Source: Lentisphaerae bacterium GWF2_57_35 (lineage in GTDB: Bacteria; Verrucomicrobiota; Kiritimatiellia; CAIQIC01; GWF2-57-35). From it: a stretch of DNA of 64,000 nucleotides. Shown here piece by piece: positions 32,733-41,327 of this stretch. Below the pieces are notes generated by a model. It saw only the letters and a list, made by a program, of their open reading frames with translations, was not told the DNA's origin and searched no databases. The DNA lies in NCBI GenBank assembly GCA_001804865.1, contig MHBK01000033.1:1-64000 (forward strand). Direction: 5' to 3'. A program made the position numbers and the translations under genes. Numbering within the stretch: position 1 is the first letter of the stretch; each line of letters starts with the position of its first letter.

Positions 32733-34984
32733 TCATCGAGCGAATTGTAAGCAGGTATGTCATTCGGTCAAATGAACCGCTGCGCAAGGTTTTGTACGCC
32801 ATCAATCGTACGAAAGAGGGTTTTATCTTCTGTGTGAACGAAGACGGCGTTTTGCAGGGGGTTTTGACGGATGGCGATGTCCGGCGATGGTTGATGGAAC
32901 GGGAAGACGTGGATTTGCGTTGCCCCGTGGCCGAGCTGTTGCGTCCGGATTTTATCCATGCGCGTCTAGGCGACACACGGGAGCGAATCGAAAGCCTGTT
33001 AAACGATCACATCAAATTCATTCCCTTGCTCGACGAGCGGAACCGTTTGGCCGGCATTGCGCGGCGGCGGGGCGTTGCGCATGGCCTTCGCATCGGAAAT
33101 CGGATGGTGGGCGGCCAGGCCCCTGTATTTATTATCGCGGAAATAGGCATCAATCATAACGGTTCGGTGGAACGGGCGTATCGATTGGTCAAAGCGGCGG
33201 CCGACGCCGGCGCCGATTGCGCGAAATTCCAAATGCGGCACATGGAGGCCCTGTACCGGAATTCGGGAGAAGCTTCGGGTCATGGCGAAGATTTGGGCGC
33301 GCAGTACACGTTGAATCTGTTGTCGCGGTTTCAATTGCCGGTGGAAGACATGCTGGGCTTGTTCGACTATACGCGAAGCTTGGGCTTGGCGGTTCTTTGC
33401 ACGCCTTGGGAAGCTCGCAGTCTTGAAGTCCTGGAAGAATACCGGATGGAAGCGTACAAAGTGGCTTCCGCCGATCTGACCAATCATCCGCTTCTTGAGG
33501 CCTTGGCGCGTACCTATAAGCCTTTGCTGCTCTCGACCGGCATGGCCGATGAAGACGAAATCCGGCAAGCGGCGGATCTGCTTCAGCGGCATGGTACGGT
33601 GTACGTCATGTTGCACTGCAATTCCACCTATCCGGCGCCGTTCAAGGACGTAAATCTGAACTATTTGCCGCGACTGAGCGAATTGGCGCAATGCCCCGTA
33701 GGATACTCAGGCCATGAGCGGGGAATCCATGTGGCTATGGCGGCCGTGGCCAAAGGCGCGTGCGTAATCGAAAAGCATATCACGGAGGATCGCTCGCTCG
33801 AGGGCAGCGATCATCGCGTGAGTTTGTTGCCGGCTGAATTTGCGGAAATGGTCGCCGGTATCCGGGGCGTCGAAGAAGCCATGGGCAGCGACAAACGTCG
33901 TACCATCAGCCAGGGGGAAATGATGAATCGCGTCACTCTGGCCAAGAGTCTTGTGGCCAGCCGGGATCTAACCGCCGGCGAAGTTATCGAGGGGGGCATG
34001 ATTGACGTGCGCAGTCCGGGCCGGGGATTGCAACCGAATCAACGAGACCGATTGATCGGCCGATCGCTGCGGCGCAATGTGAAGGCCGGGGATTTCTTTT
34101 ATCCAAGCGATTTGGAGGGGGTGGGCGTGACGGCCCGTCCGTACCGTTTTGGCCGTCCGTGGGGTGTTACGGTTCGGTGGCACGACTATCGTAAGCTATG
34201 CTCTCTTTCCAATCCGGATTTCCTGGAATTCCATCTGAGCTTTAAAGACATGGATGAGGATTATCTGACGCACTTTCCAGAGGCCCTGGACTACGATTTG
34301 AAGGTTCACAGTCCAGATACGTTTGCTGGGGATCATTTATTGGATCTGGCCAATCCGGACCCGGCCCACCGGCAGGCGTCGATTCGCCACTTGCAGCGGG
34401 TCGTCGATCTTACCCGGAAGCTTAAGCCAAAATTCAAGAAGGCGGAGCGCCCGGCGATCATTGCGAGTCTCGGAGGGTTTACCGCCGATGCGGTCCTGGA
34501 TGCCGCTCAAGTGGCCGAGCGTTATGAAATTTTGGCGGACAGCATGTCGAAACTCGACTGCGACGGCGTTGAAATCGTCGGTCAAACGCTGCCTCCATTC
34601 CCTTGGTATTTCGGCGGGCAGTTGTATTTGAATTTGTTCGTGCGGCCCGACGATACGGCCGCTTTCTGCCGGACCACCGGGTTGAGGCTGTGCCTGGATA
34701 TTTGCCATTCGCGAATGGCATGCACCTATTTTGGCCATCCGTTTAAGCAATTGCTTGAGCAATTGGCTCCGTTTACCGCCCACTTGCATTTGGCGGATGC
34801 GCGCGGGGTTGACGGCGAAGGCTTGCAGATTGGCGAAGGAGATATGGACTTTATCTCCTTGGCTCAACAGTTGAACCAGCTTTGCCCGAAAGCGTCGTTC
34901 ATTCCTGAAATCTGGCAAGGCCACAAAAACGATGGGGAAGGCTTCTGGATCGCGTTGGAACGGCTGGAAGGTTTGGGCTTGTGA
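32729..34984 (+). CDS. neuB: Three-part fusion: CBS pair, NeuB-type nonulosonate synthase, TIM-barrel isomerase-like
   Basis: 751 aa from the ATG at 32729 that overlaps the neuA stop. Residues about 1-120 are two CBS motifs (FIFCVNEDGVLQGVLTDGDV and FIPLLDERNRLAGI). Residues about 130-395 are the NeuB barrel: FIIAEIGINHNGSVERAYR, AGADCAKFQ, YKVASADLTN, LHCNSTYPAP, VGYSGHERG and IEKHITEDRSLEGSDH. Residues about 400-460 are the SAF/antifreeze-like lid (AKSLVASRDLTAGEVIE). Residues about 468-751 are a xylose-isomerase-like barrel (LGGFTADAVLDAAQ, LCLDICHSRMACTYFGHPF, HLHLADARGVDGEGLQIGEG). NeuB condenses a hexosamine with phosphoenolpyruvate. The third part may act on a sugar precursor; the CBS pair may sense nucleotides. 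Normal NeuB is about 340 aa, so this is more than twice as long. Confidence 0.88.
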   Translation: MIIERIVSRYVIRSNEPLRKVLYAINRTKEGFIFCVNEDGVLQGVLTDGDVRRWLMEREDVDLRCPVAELLRPDFIHARLGDTRERIESLLNDHIKFIPLLDERNRLAGIARRRGVAHGLRIGNRMVGGQAPVFIIAEIGINHNGSVERAYRLVKAAADAGADCAKFQMRHMEALYRNSGEASGHGEDLGAQYTLNLLSRFQLPVEDMLGLFDYTRSLGLAVLCTPWEARSLEVLEEYRMEAYKVASADLTNHPLLEALARTYKPLLLSTGMADEDEIRQAADLLQRHGTVYVMLHCNSTYPAPFKDVNLNYLPRLSELAQCPVGYSGHERGIHVAMAAVAKGACVIEKHITEDRSLEGSDHRVSLLPAEFAEMVAGIRGVEEAMGSDKRRTISQGEMMNRVTLAKSLVASRDLTAGEVIEGGMIDVRSPGRGLQPNQRDRLIGRSLRRNVKAGDFFYPSDLEGVGVTARPYRFGRPWGVTVRWHDYRKLCSLSNPDFLEFHLSFKDMDEDYLTHFPEALDYDLKVHSPDTFAGDHLLDLANPDPAHRQASIRHLQRVVDLTRKLKPKFKKAERPAIIASLGGFTADAVLDAAQVAERYEILADSMSKLDCDGVEIVGQTLPPFPWYFGGQLYLNLFVRPDDTAAFCRTTGLRLCLDICHSRMACTYFGHPFKQLLEQLAPFTAHLHLADARGVDGEGLQIGEGDMDFISLAQQLNQLCPKASFIPEIWQGHKNDGEGFWIALERLEGLGL

Positions 34985-34986
34985 TG

Positions 34987-35040
34987 TGTAGGGGCGTCGC
35001 TTGCCGACGCCCGCAGGCTGCGGCAAGCGCAGCCCCTACA
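34987..35040. repeat. REP-like palindrome with tgtaggggc / gcccctaca ends
   Basis: Outer arms tgtaggggc (34987-34995) and gcccctaca (35032-35040) pair exactly; inside them gcttgccg (34999-35006) pairs with cggcaagc (35021-35028). It occupies the only sizeable gap (about 80 bases) in this stretch of the operon. The form is that of extragenic palindromes mobilised by RAYT transposases, a relic of which lies at 17792-17971. Confidence 0.65.
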
Positions 35041-35067
35041 TGGAGAACAGCAACCTATCGATAATCC

Positions 35068-36414
35068 ATGAAAATTATTTTTCCCATAGTTCGCATGAAT
35101 TGGTACCGCGTCGTGGCCACGACGATCGATGCCGCGTTGGCGGCAGGCCATGAGGTGGAATGCTGGCACTCCATTGGCGGCACGCATTGGCAGGCCAATC
35201 GCCCCAATCTGCAAAAGGTGCCAGTTTTCTTGCAGGGCAAACCGGTCATCCGGGAATATGATTCGGATGAAGCTTTTCTTAAGCTGGCGGCCGAGCAGTC
35301 GCCGGAGGCCATCGTCAGCATTAGCGTTCCCTGGGATGGGATTATTCCGGGATTGCAGACCCTGACAGCGCGTCCTCGATGGGTGGTTATCGCCACCAAC
35401 GACACCTTTGCCAAAGTCAATCATCGCGAGGTGATTGAGGCCTGCGACTTGATCGTCTTGCGTTCCCCGCATGAGTTGCGTTGCGTAGTGGACGATCATA
35501 CGGCCGACTTGTCGGGGTTGCTTCACGAAATGGAGTCGGCTCCGGATCAGCATGGTGAACTGTTTTTTTCGCTCCTGCGCGCGCGTCAAGCTCATCGCTG
35601 GACAGAGGACATGGTGCGTGAATTCGAATCGCGAAGCGTGGCGACGGGATATCCATTGCTGGATTCGGCGTTGGGACTCGATTTGGAAAAGATTCGCAGT
35701 CGCTGGGGGATTTCCTCCCATACACCGGTCGTAGGGTGCCTGGCCTCGCCCTATGGAACGGTTCTGAATGTACCCTGGGAGCGGGCTTTCGTCAGCAATG
35801 GACCTTTGGCCAGGCGCTGGAGGAATTTCAAATGGCGCGGTCTGACCGGTCTGGTCCGCCAGGCTCCAAACGAGACCGAGATCATGGACGCGTTGAGGTT
35901 ATTCTGCGACAGGAACAAGGCCAAACTGGTCGTAAAGTTACGCCATTCCCAGGATGCGACGCCCACGATGCGCCGGGTGGCCGATGTGATGTTGGACGAG
36001 GCTTCCTATTACCCTCACACGGCGGTCGAGATGGCCGCTGTTTCCAGCGTGATGTTCGGATTTTTCACGACCGGCGCTCCTGAAGCGGTTGCGGCCAGCC
36101 ACCCGTTTATTAACTTGAGCATCCCCGGCTACAATCGCAAGGTGTGGGAGCGGTCGGCCAGCATGTTTTGCGGACAGTTCGACTGGCCGGGCGTTACGGC
36201 AAGTTATCCTGCCGAAACCTGGGTAAAAGCAGCCGGTCAGCTTCGGCTCGATAATCTGAAAATCGACCGGGAGGCTTGGCAAAAGTATGCACAGCGATAC
36301 TGCGGGCCGATGGACGGACGGCATTCTGCCAGGGTGATGCGTGCGATTGAGCTTCAATCTTCGGGAATTCCGCTGAAAGAAATCCCTCGCAATCAGGAAG
36401 GATTTGTTTGCTAA
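35068..36414 (+). CDS. Putative GT-B glycosyltransferase or CDP-glycerol-transferase-like protein
   Basis: 448 aa, not recognised with certainty. It starts MKIIFPIVRMNWYRVVATTI, with a Rossmann-like N-terminus and GHEVECWHS, as in glycan-processing GT-B proteins. In the C-terminal half, KLVVKLRHSQDATPTMRRVA and YYPHTAVEMAAVSSVMFGFF followed by TTGAPEAVAASHPFINLSIPG resemble the substrate-binding half of CDP-glycerol/Kdo-type transferases, where an S-x-x-x-x-E/T-G-A-P-E-A region lies near the nucleotide. It follows the REP-like palindrome and overlaps the next ATG by one base. An epimerase-like role remains possible. Confidence 0.45.
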   Translation: MKIIFPIVRMNWYRVVATTIDAALAAGHEVECWHSIGGTHWQANRPNLQKVPVFLQGKPVIREYDSDEAFLKLAAEQSPEAIVSISVPWDGIIPGLQTLTARPRWVVIATNDTFAKVNHREVIEACDLIVLRSPHELRCVVDDHTADLSGLLHEMESAPDQHGELFFSLLRARQAHRWTEDMVREFESRSVATGYPLLDSALGLDLEKIRSRWGISSHTPVVGCLASPYGTVLNVPWERAFVSNGPLARRWRNFKWRGLTGLVRQAPNETEIMDALRLFCDRNKAKLVVKLRHSQDATPTMRRVADVMLDEASYYPHTAVEMAAVSSVMFGFFTTGAPEAVAASHPFINLSIPGYNRKVWERSASMFCGQFDWPGVTASYPAETWVKAAGQLRLDNLKIDREAWQKYAQRYCGPMDGRHSARVMRAIELQSSGIPLKEIPRNQEGFVC

Positions 36415-38483
36415 TGCTTGTGGACTGTCCATCGCCCACATTGAACGCAAGGTCTCTTAAGAGGGATCGTCATCTCCGTCCGCGGCTTGTATGGCCCGTC
36501 GTATTTGCGGCTTTGTTCTTTTGCATTTTGCCGGGTGAATTAGTTCACAGACCCAGCACAGGATTGGATTCTTCATGGGCCATCGGTCTGAACATGGCTG
36601 TGCTGCGCGGCGATGCCTTCGGCTCCGAACATGTATTTACGTATGGGCCTCTGGGCTTTCTTTGGACCAGGCTGGGGATTGGGGTGAGCCCGATCCTATT
36701 TCTGCTCTACGATTTAAGCATTTTCATGCTGTCGTGCGCCTTGTTGTTTTGCATATGGAGCGATCGACGCAGTCCCTGGGATGTGCTGCTTGCTTTTGCC
36801 GTCATTCTGGCATCGCGCGCTTCGGGTTCTTTGCCGGTCGGGTTGTTTTTTGTTTCAGTGTTCCTTGCTTTGAATGGAGGTTGGCAGTTCTTGCTGGCAA
36901 CGTCGGTTCTGGCCGTCCTGCTCTTTTTCATCAAGCTGAATTATGGCCTGGTCGTTGTGTGTATAAGTCTGGGGCTGTGGGGGTGGGCGGCCTGGCGAAA
37001 AATCGTATCTTGGCCTTTGGCAGGCATGGTTTGCGCGGCTTTAGCCGGGTTGGTCTTGTGTTCGGCAAAGGCACTGAATGTAAGCGTGGTTCCTTATCTG
37101 CTGAACGGAATCTCTGTTTGTTCCGGTTATAACGATGCCATGATGCGGCCCATTGCGCTGGATCAACAGGGTCTTGTTCTAAGTCTTGTTTTTTTAGCAG
37201 GAATGATTCTGCTCCTGCTTCTTCAAACGATCGTATCGAAAGATCGGGTGAAGATCTTTTTGGGAGCTTCACTGGCCGGGCTTTTTTATCTTTTGAGCTT
37301 TAAAAACGGTTTTCTCCGCGCAGATTCGGGACACATCGCCCAGTTTTTTGAACTCACGCCGTTTATTATTTTGGGAGTCGCGATCCTGGCTTCAGGTTGG
37401 ACGCGAATCGTGGGCAGAAGCTTTCTTGCCGTTGTGCTGGCGCTTTCAGTCATCTATCTTCCGGAAAGCGCGGCTTACTTGGCTCCTGCAAAACGGTTGG
37501 AGGCTGTTCGCACCTATGTAAGGGATTTGCTGGGCGAAGCGGCCCATAAGCAACAATTTGCCGCGAACGACTGGAAGAAGCGCGTCTTCCCGGCTTCCGT
37601 GGCGGCGGCCATTGGAACGAATTCGTACGATATTTTGGGGAAGGAAATCTCGTATGCTTTCGCCAACTCCGCAAAGTATCGGCCTCGTCCCATGCCGTAT
37701 TCGTATCTTGTCTACAATCGAGATCTCGATGAAATGAATGCGCAGTACTTTACCAGCGCGCATGCTCCTGAATATGTGGAACTGTTTTCCCAGACCATCG
37801 ACAATCGTTTTATTCAATGGGATGAACCCCGAACCAAGCAAGCGTTGCTTGAGCGTTATGAGGTTGTACAGGCTGGTTATGACGAAAACTTTTATCTTAC
37901 GGCCTATCCTGATGTTGCCCAGGCGGTGGCGTTAGGGATTTTATCGAACGCGTATGAGCATTACTGGCATTTAGGCCGGAAGGAAGGTCGGTCTCCCAAT
38001 ATTTGTTTATTGAAGAAACGCGAAGCAGGGCGCCGTTTAACGTGCATTCAGGATAAGCCGCAGCTCTTCAAGCTGGGAGAGAAGGTCTCCATACCTGCAA
38101 CCGACGAATTGGTCTATTGGCACGGAACCGTTCATTACACGCTGCTTGGGAAGATCAGAAGCCTCTTGTTTCAGCCTCCCGTGTTGGAGGTCTCTCTGTG
38201 GGACGCTCGCCGAAATACAATAACTTATCGGATTGTGCGGGATTTGTTGCAGAATGGAGTTTTGGTGAATCGATATTTAGGTCAACCGGGCGAAATCGAT
38301 GGAATTGCGGCATGGCATAATGGGGCATGGAAGGACTTGCCTCGCATTGAAATGTTTCGAATCGAAAGCCCAACGCCATGGGCGATTAAAGAAACAATTG
38401 GCGGAAAGTTCTGCGTCATGACGCTCTCCTCACCGCCTGCGGACGCCCTGGCAAAGAAGGAGCCGGCCGATGAATCCGAATAG
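36414..38483 (+). CDS. Large multispanning protein with soluble tail, GT-C or polymerase-like
   Basis: 689 aa from the ATG at 36414 (TAATG overlap with the previous stop; an in-frame TTG two codons earlier is unlikely). About ten membrane segments in residues 25-360. The first periplasmic loop has GLDSSWAIGLNMAVLRGDAF and FTYGPLGFL, the pattern of GT-C/ArnT-like and related membrane glycan enzymes with a loop aspartate. After residue 360 the protein is soluble. Residues about 480-525 carry YDENFYLTAYPDVAQAVALG then AYEHYWHLGRKEGRSP, a small repeat-like motif also seen in glycan-locus and type-I-secreted proteins. It could be the Wzy-type polymerase or a lipid-donor transferase; no decisive motif was found. 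Confidence 0.5.
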   Translation: MLVDCPSPTLNARSLKRDRHLRPRLVWPVVFAALFFCILPGELVHRPSTGLDSSWAIGLNMAVLRGDAFGSEHVFTYGPLGFLWTRLGIGVSPILFLLYDLSIFMLSCALLFCIWSDRRSPWDVLLAFAVILASRASGSLPVGLFFVSVFLALNGGWQFLLATSVLAVLLFFIKLNYGLVVVCISLGLWGWAAWRKIVSWPLAGMVCAALAGLVLCSAKALNVSVVPYLLNGISVCSGYNDAMMRPIALDQQGLVLSLVFLAGMILLLLLQTIVSKDRVKIFLGASLAGLFYLLSFKNGFLRADSGHIAQFFELTPFIILGVAILASGWTRIVGRSFLAVVLALSVIYLPESAAYLAPAKRLEAVRTYVRDLLGEAAHKQQFAANDWKKRVFPASVAAAIGTNSYDILGKEISYAFANSAKYRPRPMPYSYLVYNRDLDEMNAQYFTSAHAPEYVELFSQTIDNRFIQWDEPRTKQALLERYEVVQAGYDENFYLTAYPDVAQAVALGILSNAYEHYWHLGRKEGRSPNICLLKKREAGRRLTCIQDKPQLFKLGEKVSIPATDELVYWHGTVHYTLLGKIRSLLFQPPVLEVSLWDARRNTITYRIVRDLLQNGVLVNRYLGQPGEIDGIAAWHNGAWKDLPRIEMFRIESPTPWAIKETIGGKFCVMTLSSPPADALAKKEPADESE

Positions 38484-39180
38484 TTTGACAACGGGATGGG
38501 CGACATTATGGATAGAAATGTTGCGGCGCTGGGTTTTGAATGCCGGGCGTCGATATCATCTGGATGAAAACCCTCGTCGTTGGTCGAACAGCGAGCTGCG
38601 AAAGGTCGCTCCCTTATTCAAAGGGCAAGTGGCCAATGTTTCGGGCTGGCGCGACGAGGACAAGGAGCTCGGACATTACCGCGACTATTTCAGCGCCGCG
38701 ACCGAATATGCGATTACCAACTATTGGGGATCTGCAGCCGCCAATGACGGTCATCCCGATTCCATTCCGTTGGATCTGACCGCGGATTTGCCGGCGGAGT
38801 TTAATCGCCGGTTCGATGCGGTTTTTAACCACACCGTTTTGGAGCACATTGACGACCTGGAAAAGGCTTTTGGCAATCTCTGCGTCATGACGCGCGATGT
38901 GGTCGTTCTGGTCGTGCCATACATTCAGGATATCCATTTCACGGAAGGTTTATACGGCGACTGCTGGCGCTTTACGCCGCATGGGCTAAACTTTATGTTT
39001 CGTCGTCACGGCTTGGAAATGGTTTATCTGACGGCCAATGACGGGGTGTGGTATCCGATCTATTTGTTTGCGGTGGCCAGTCGATCGCCGGAGCGCTGGA
39101 AAGGCGTGTTGCCCGAAGGTCGGACGCTGACTCACCGCGTGGGGCATGCCATGTTTCATCATCCGAAGGAAGTATGGTAA
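38470..39180 (+). CDS. SAM-dependent methyltransferase-like protein
   Basis: 236 aa, overlapping the previous gene by 14 bases. The methyltransferase character rests on residues about 95-150: DAVFNHTVLEHIDDLEKAFG (the D-x-x-x-x-x-x-x-x-E-H-I motif) and VVVLVVPYIQDIHFTEGLYG with DCWRFTPHGL, the arrangement of Methyltransf_11-type enzymes in polysaccharide loci. The glycine-rich SAM loop is not obvious; GQVANVSGWRDEDKELG may correspond to it in altered form. It may methylate a sugar or be a degenerate relative. Confidence 0.65.
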   Translation: MNPNSLTTGWATLWIEMLRRWVLNAGRRYHLDENPRRWSNSELRKVAPLFKGQVANVSGWRDEDKELGHYRDYFSAATEYAITNYWGSAAANDGHPDSIPLDLTADLPAEFNRRFDAVFNHTVLEHIDDLEKAFGNLCVMTRDVVVLVVPYIQDIHFTEGLYGDCWRFTPHGLNFMFRRHGLEMVYLTANDGVWYPIYLFAVASRSPERWKGVLPEGRTLTHRVGHAMFHHPKEVW

Positions 39181-40295
39181 GAGGCCATCCCGTGAAAGGC
39201 ACGGTGTTTTGTTTTTTTCGCGAGACGCCGGAACGCGTCAACCTTTTGAACGGCCAGGGGGATGCCGCTCAAGGCAGTTATTTGTTTGCGGGGGCGGATC
39301 GTTATGCCGCTCATGGGTGGAAAGCGGATTTTAACCTGAATCATCTGCCGCATCCCAAGGTGCGTGCTGCAGGGAATATCCTCTCTCGACTCTTTTTCAA
39401 AGCGGGCGGCTATGGCGGGGATTTTGCGACGGTGTTGACCAATCTGCGCCGGGCCAATCGGGCGGACGTGGTTTTCTCCACGGTCGATACCGTGGGGATT
39501 CCTTTGGCCTTTTTTCGCCGGTTGGGTTTGTTGCGGCGTCCCTTGGTTTATATGAGCATCGGTTTGTGCGAGCGTCTGGATGGGATGCGAGACGCCTATC
39601 TGAAACGGCGGCAGGTGAAATCCTTGCAGCAATGCGCTTTGGTTGCCGGGTATGGATGGGAAGAAGTCCGGCGTTTGCAGCTTTTGTTGGGCCCTGGCTG
39701 CCCAACGCGATTCATGCCTTTTGGCGTCGATGTGGAATCTTGGCAGCCGAGGGGCGCGACGAAGACCGTTGATGTGCTGTCCCTGGGCGCCGATATCCAG
39801 CGGGACTTTTCAGCGCTCAAGGCATTTGCGGCACGAAATCCGGCCCGGCGTGTGAAGATTATCACGACGGACGATCATCGGAAGCAATCAGGCCAGATGC
39901 CGCCCAATGTGGAATTTGCCGGCTTGGTTCCATTGAGCCTGGTGGCTCAGGAGATGGCGGCTGCGCGCGTCATTGCATTGCCTGTGAGGGAGAACACGTA
40001 TTCCGGCGCCACCACAACGTTGCTGCAGGCCATGTCCATGGAGCTGCCGGCGGTGGTTAGTTCCGTGGGGGCCGTTCGAGAAGGATACGGACTGAAGAAC
40101 GATCGGAATTGCTGTCTGGTTGCACCCGGAGATGCCGAGGCCATGGCGGCGGCTTTAGAGAAGTTGCTGAACAATCCTGAACAGGCCGCGGCCCTTGGAA
40201 AAGCTGCGCGCGCTCATGTAAAAGCGGATCTTAACTGGGCAAATTATGTGAATCGTTTGATCGAACTTTTAGATTTCGCGGCAGGAGGCTCATGA
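39174..40295 (+). CDS. Glycosyltransferase family 4-like
   Basis: 373 aa from the ATG at 39174, which overlaps the previous stop and follows GAAGGAAG; the longer frame upstream is out of register with any ribosome site. GT-B protein: N-terminal half with GSYLFAGADRYAAHG and ADVVFSTVDTVGIPLAFF, then FMPFGVDVESWQP, VDVLSLGADIQRDFSALKAF, and the C-terminal donor site RVIALPVRENTYSGATTTLL with MSMELPAVVSSVGAVREGYG. Probable cytoplasmic transferase of the glycan pathway. Confidence 0.75.
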   Translation: MVRGHPVKGTVFCFFRETPERVNLLNGQGDAAQGSYLFAGADRYAAHGWKADFNLNHLPHPKVRAAGNILSRLFFKAGGYGGDFATVLTNLRRANRADVVFSTVDTVGIPLAFFRRLGLLRRPLVYMSIGLCERLDGMRDAYLKRRQVKSLQQCALVAGYGWEEVRRLQLLLGPGCPTRFMPFGVDVESWQPRGATKTVDVLSLGADIQRDFSALKAFAARNPARRVKIITTDDHRKQSGQMPPNVEFAGLVPLSLVAQEMAAARVIALPVRENTYSGATTTLLQAMSMELPAVVSSVGAVREGYGLKNDRNCCLVAPGDAEAMAAALEKLLNNPEQAAALGKAARAHVKADLNWANYVNRLIELLDFAAGGS

Positions 40296-40296
40296 C

Positions 40297-41322
40297 GTGA
40301 ATTGGCCCAAAGTCACCTTCGGTTTGTTGAGTTGGAATCGTCTGCATTATTTGCGGGCGACGCTGGAATCCGCTTTCTCTTGCATCGAATATCCCGATAT
40401 GGAGTGGATCGTTTCCGATAACGAATCGGAAGAGCCGGGATTGAAGGACTACTTGCAGCACCGGGAAGGCATCCACAAGCTGATCGTCAGGAAGCAAACC
40501 CATGCGGATGCCATGAACGAACTCGTTTCGTTGGCCCAAGGCAAATATTTGTTTATCTGGCCGGAAGATGTGCAGTTTGTTGTCAAAGGCGACTGGCTCA
40601 AGGACGTGATTGAAGTGTTGGAAAGCCATCCCGACATCGGCAGCGTGGGTCTTGACGCGGTGCGCCGGAAAACCATGAACGGCTATTTCAAGGCCTCGTG
40701 GCGAGACCGGCTGGCTTGGGCGCGACGGGATTTGCGGTGTTTCGGAAAACTGCGTCGCCAACGAAAAACGATTTCATCCCGTGGCTTTGCGATGCATTCG
40801 TTGGGCGGCGCCGCGCCCGGCGTATGCGGTTCCGGCATCCCGACGTTGACCCGTACGGAAATCTGGAAGGAGCTGGGGGGCTGGAGGACTCGTAAAGACG
40901 GCCAGACCCGGCTGATCGATTCCTCCTTGGGTGCGGAAGACAATATGGTCGAGACGTTTTACCGCTCCGGCAAGCCGCTGCAAATGGCCATGCTTTACCA
41001 ACCGGTCGCTGCCGATATCATTACCGATCCCACCGGCTGCAAGGCCAAGGTACGCGGGCTTTATCGGTTTGGCGATTACATGCCGGCGCCTGACGGCGTC
41101 TTTTATTATCGCATTCGATCTCTTTCCGAGCTGAACGCGCCGGCTCGTGTTCTTCCGCTCAGTTTCTTTGATGTGGCAGAACCCATCGGATTTCAAGTGC
41201 CCAAAGATAAGAATGGCGATCGCCTGAAATCGTCCTTGAATACGTCCATTGTTTATCACATCGCCGAGAATCGTCGCATCGATCATCCTCTTGCAGATGC
41301 CAAGGTCTGCGAACGCCTGTAG
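40297..41322 (+). CDS. Glycosyltransferase family 2
   Basis: 341 aa with a GTG start one base after the previous stop. GT-A N-terminus: KVTFGLLSWNRLHYLRATL, EWIVSDNESEEPGLKDYL, AQGKYLFIWPEDVQFV, where WPED takes the place of the DxD metal motif. The long middle (GGAAPGVCGSGIPTLTRTEI, LGAEDNMVETFYRSGKPL) carries the E-D acceptor-side motif. The C-terminal 90 residues have no assignment. Likely one of the sugar transferases building the repeat unit. Confidence 0.75.
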   Translation: MNWPKVTFGLLSWNRLHYLRATLESAFSCIEYPDMEWIVSDNESEEPGLKDYLQHREGIHKLIVRKQTHADAMNELVSLAQGKYLFIWPEDVQFVVKGDWLKDVIEVLESHPDIGSVGLDAVRRKTMNGYFKASWRDRLAWARRDLRCFGKLRRQRKTISSRGFAMHSLGGAAPGVCGSGIPTLTRTEIWKELGGWRTRKDGQTRLIDSSLGAEDNMVETFYRSGKPLQMAMLYQPVAADIITDPTGCKAKVRGLYRFGDYMPAPDGVFYYRIRSLSELNAPARVLPLSFFDVAEPIGFQVPKDKNGDRLKSSLNTSIVYHIAENRRIDHPLADAKVCERL

Positions 41323-41327
41323 CCATC

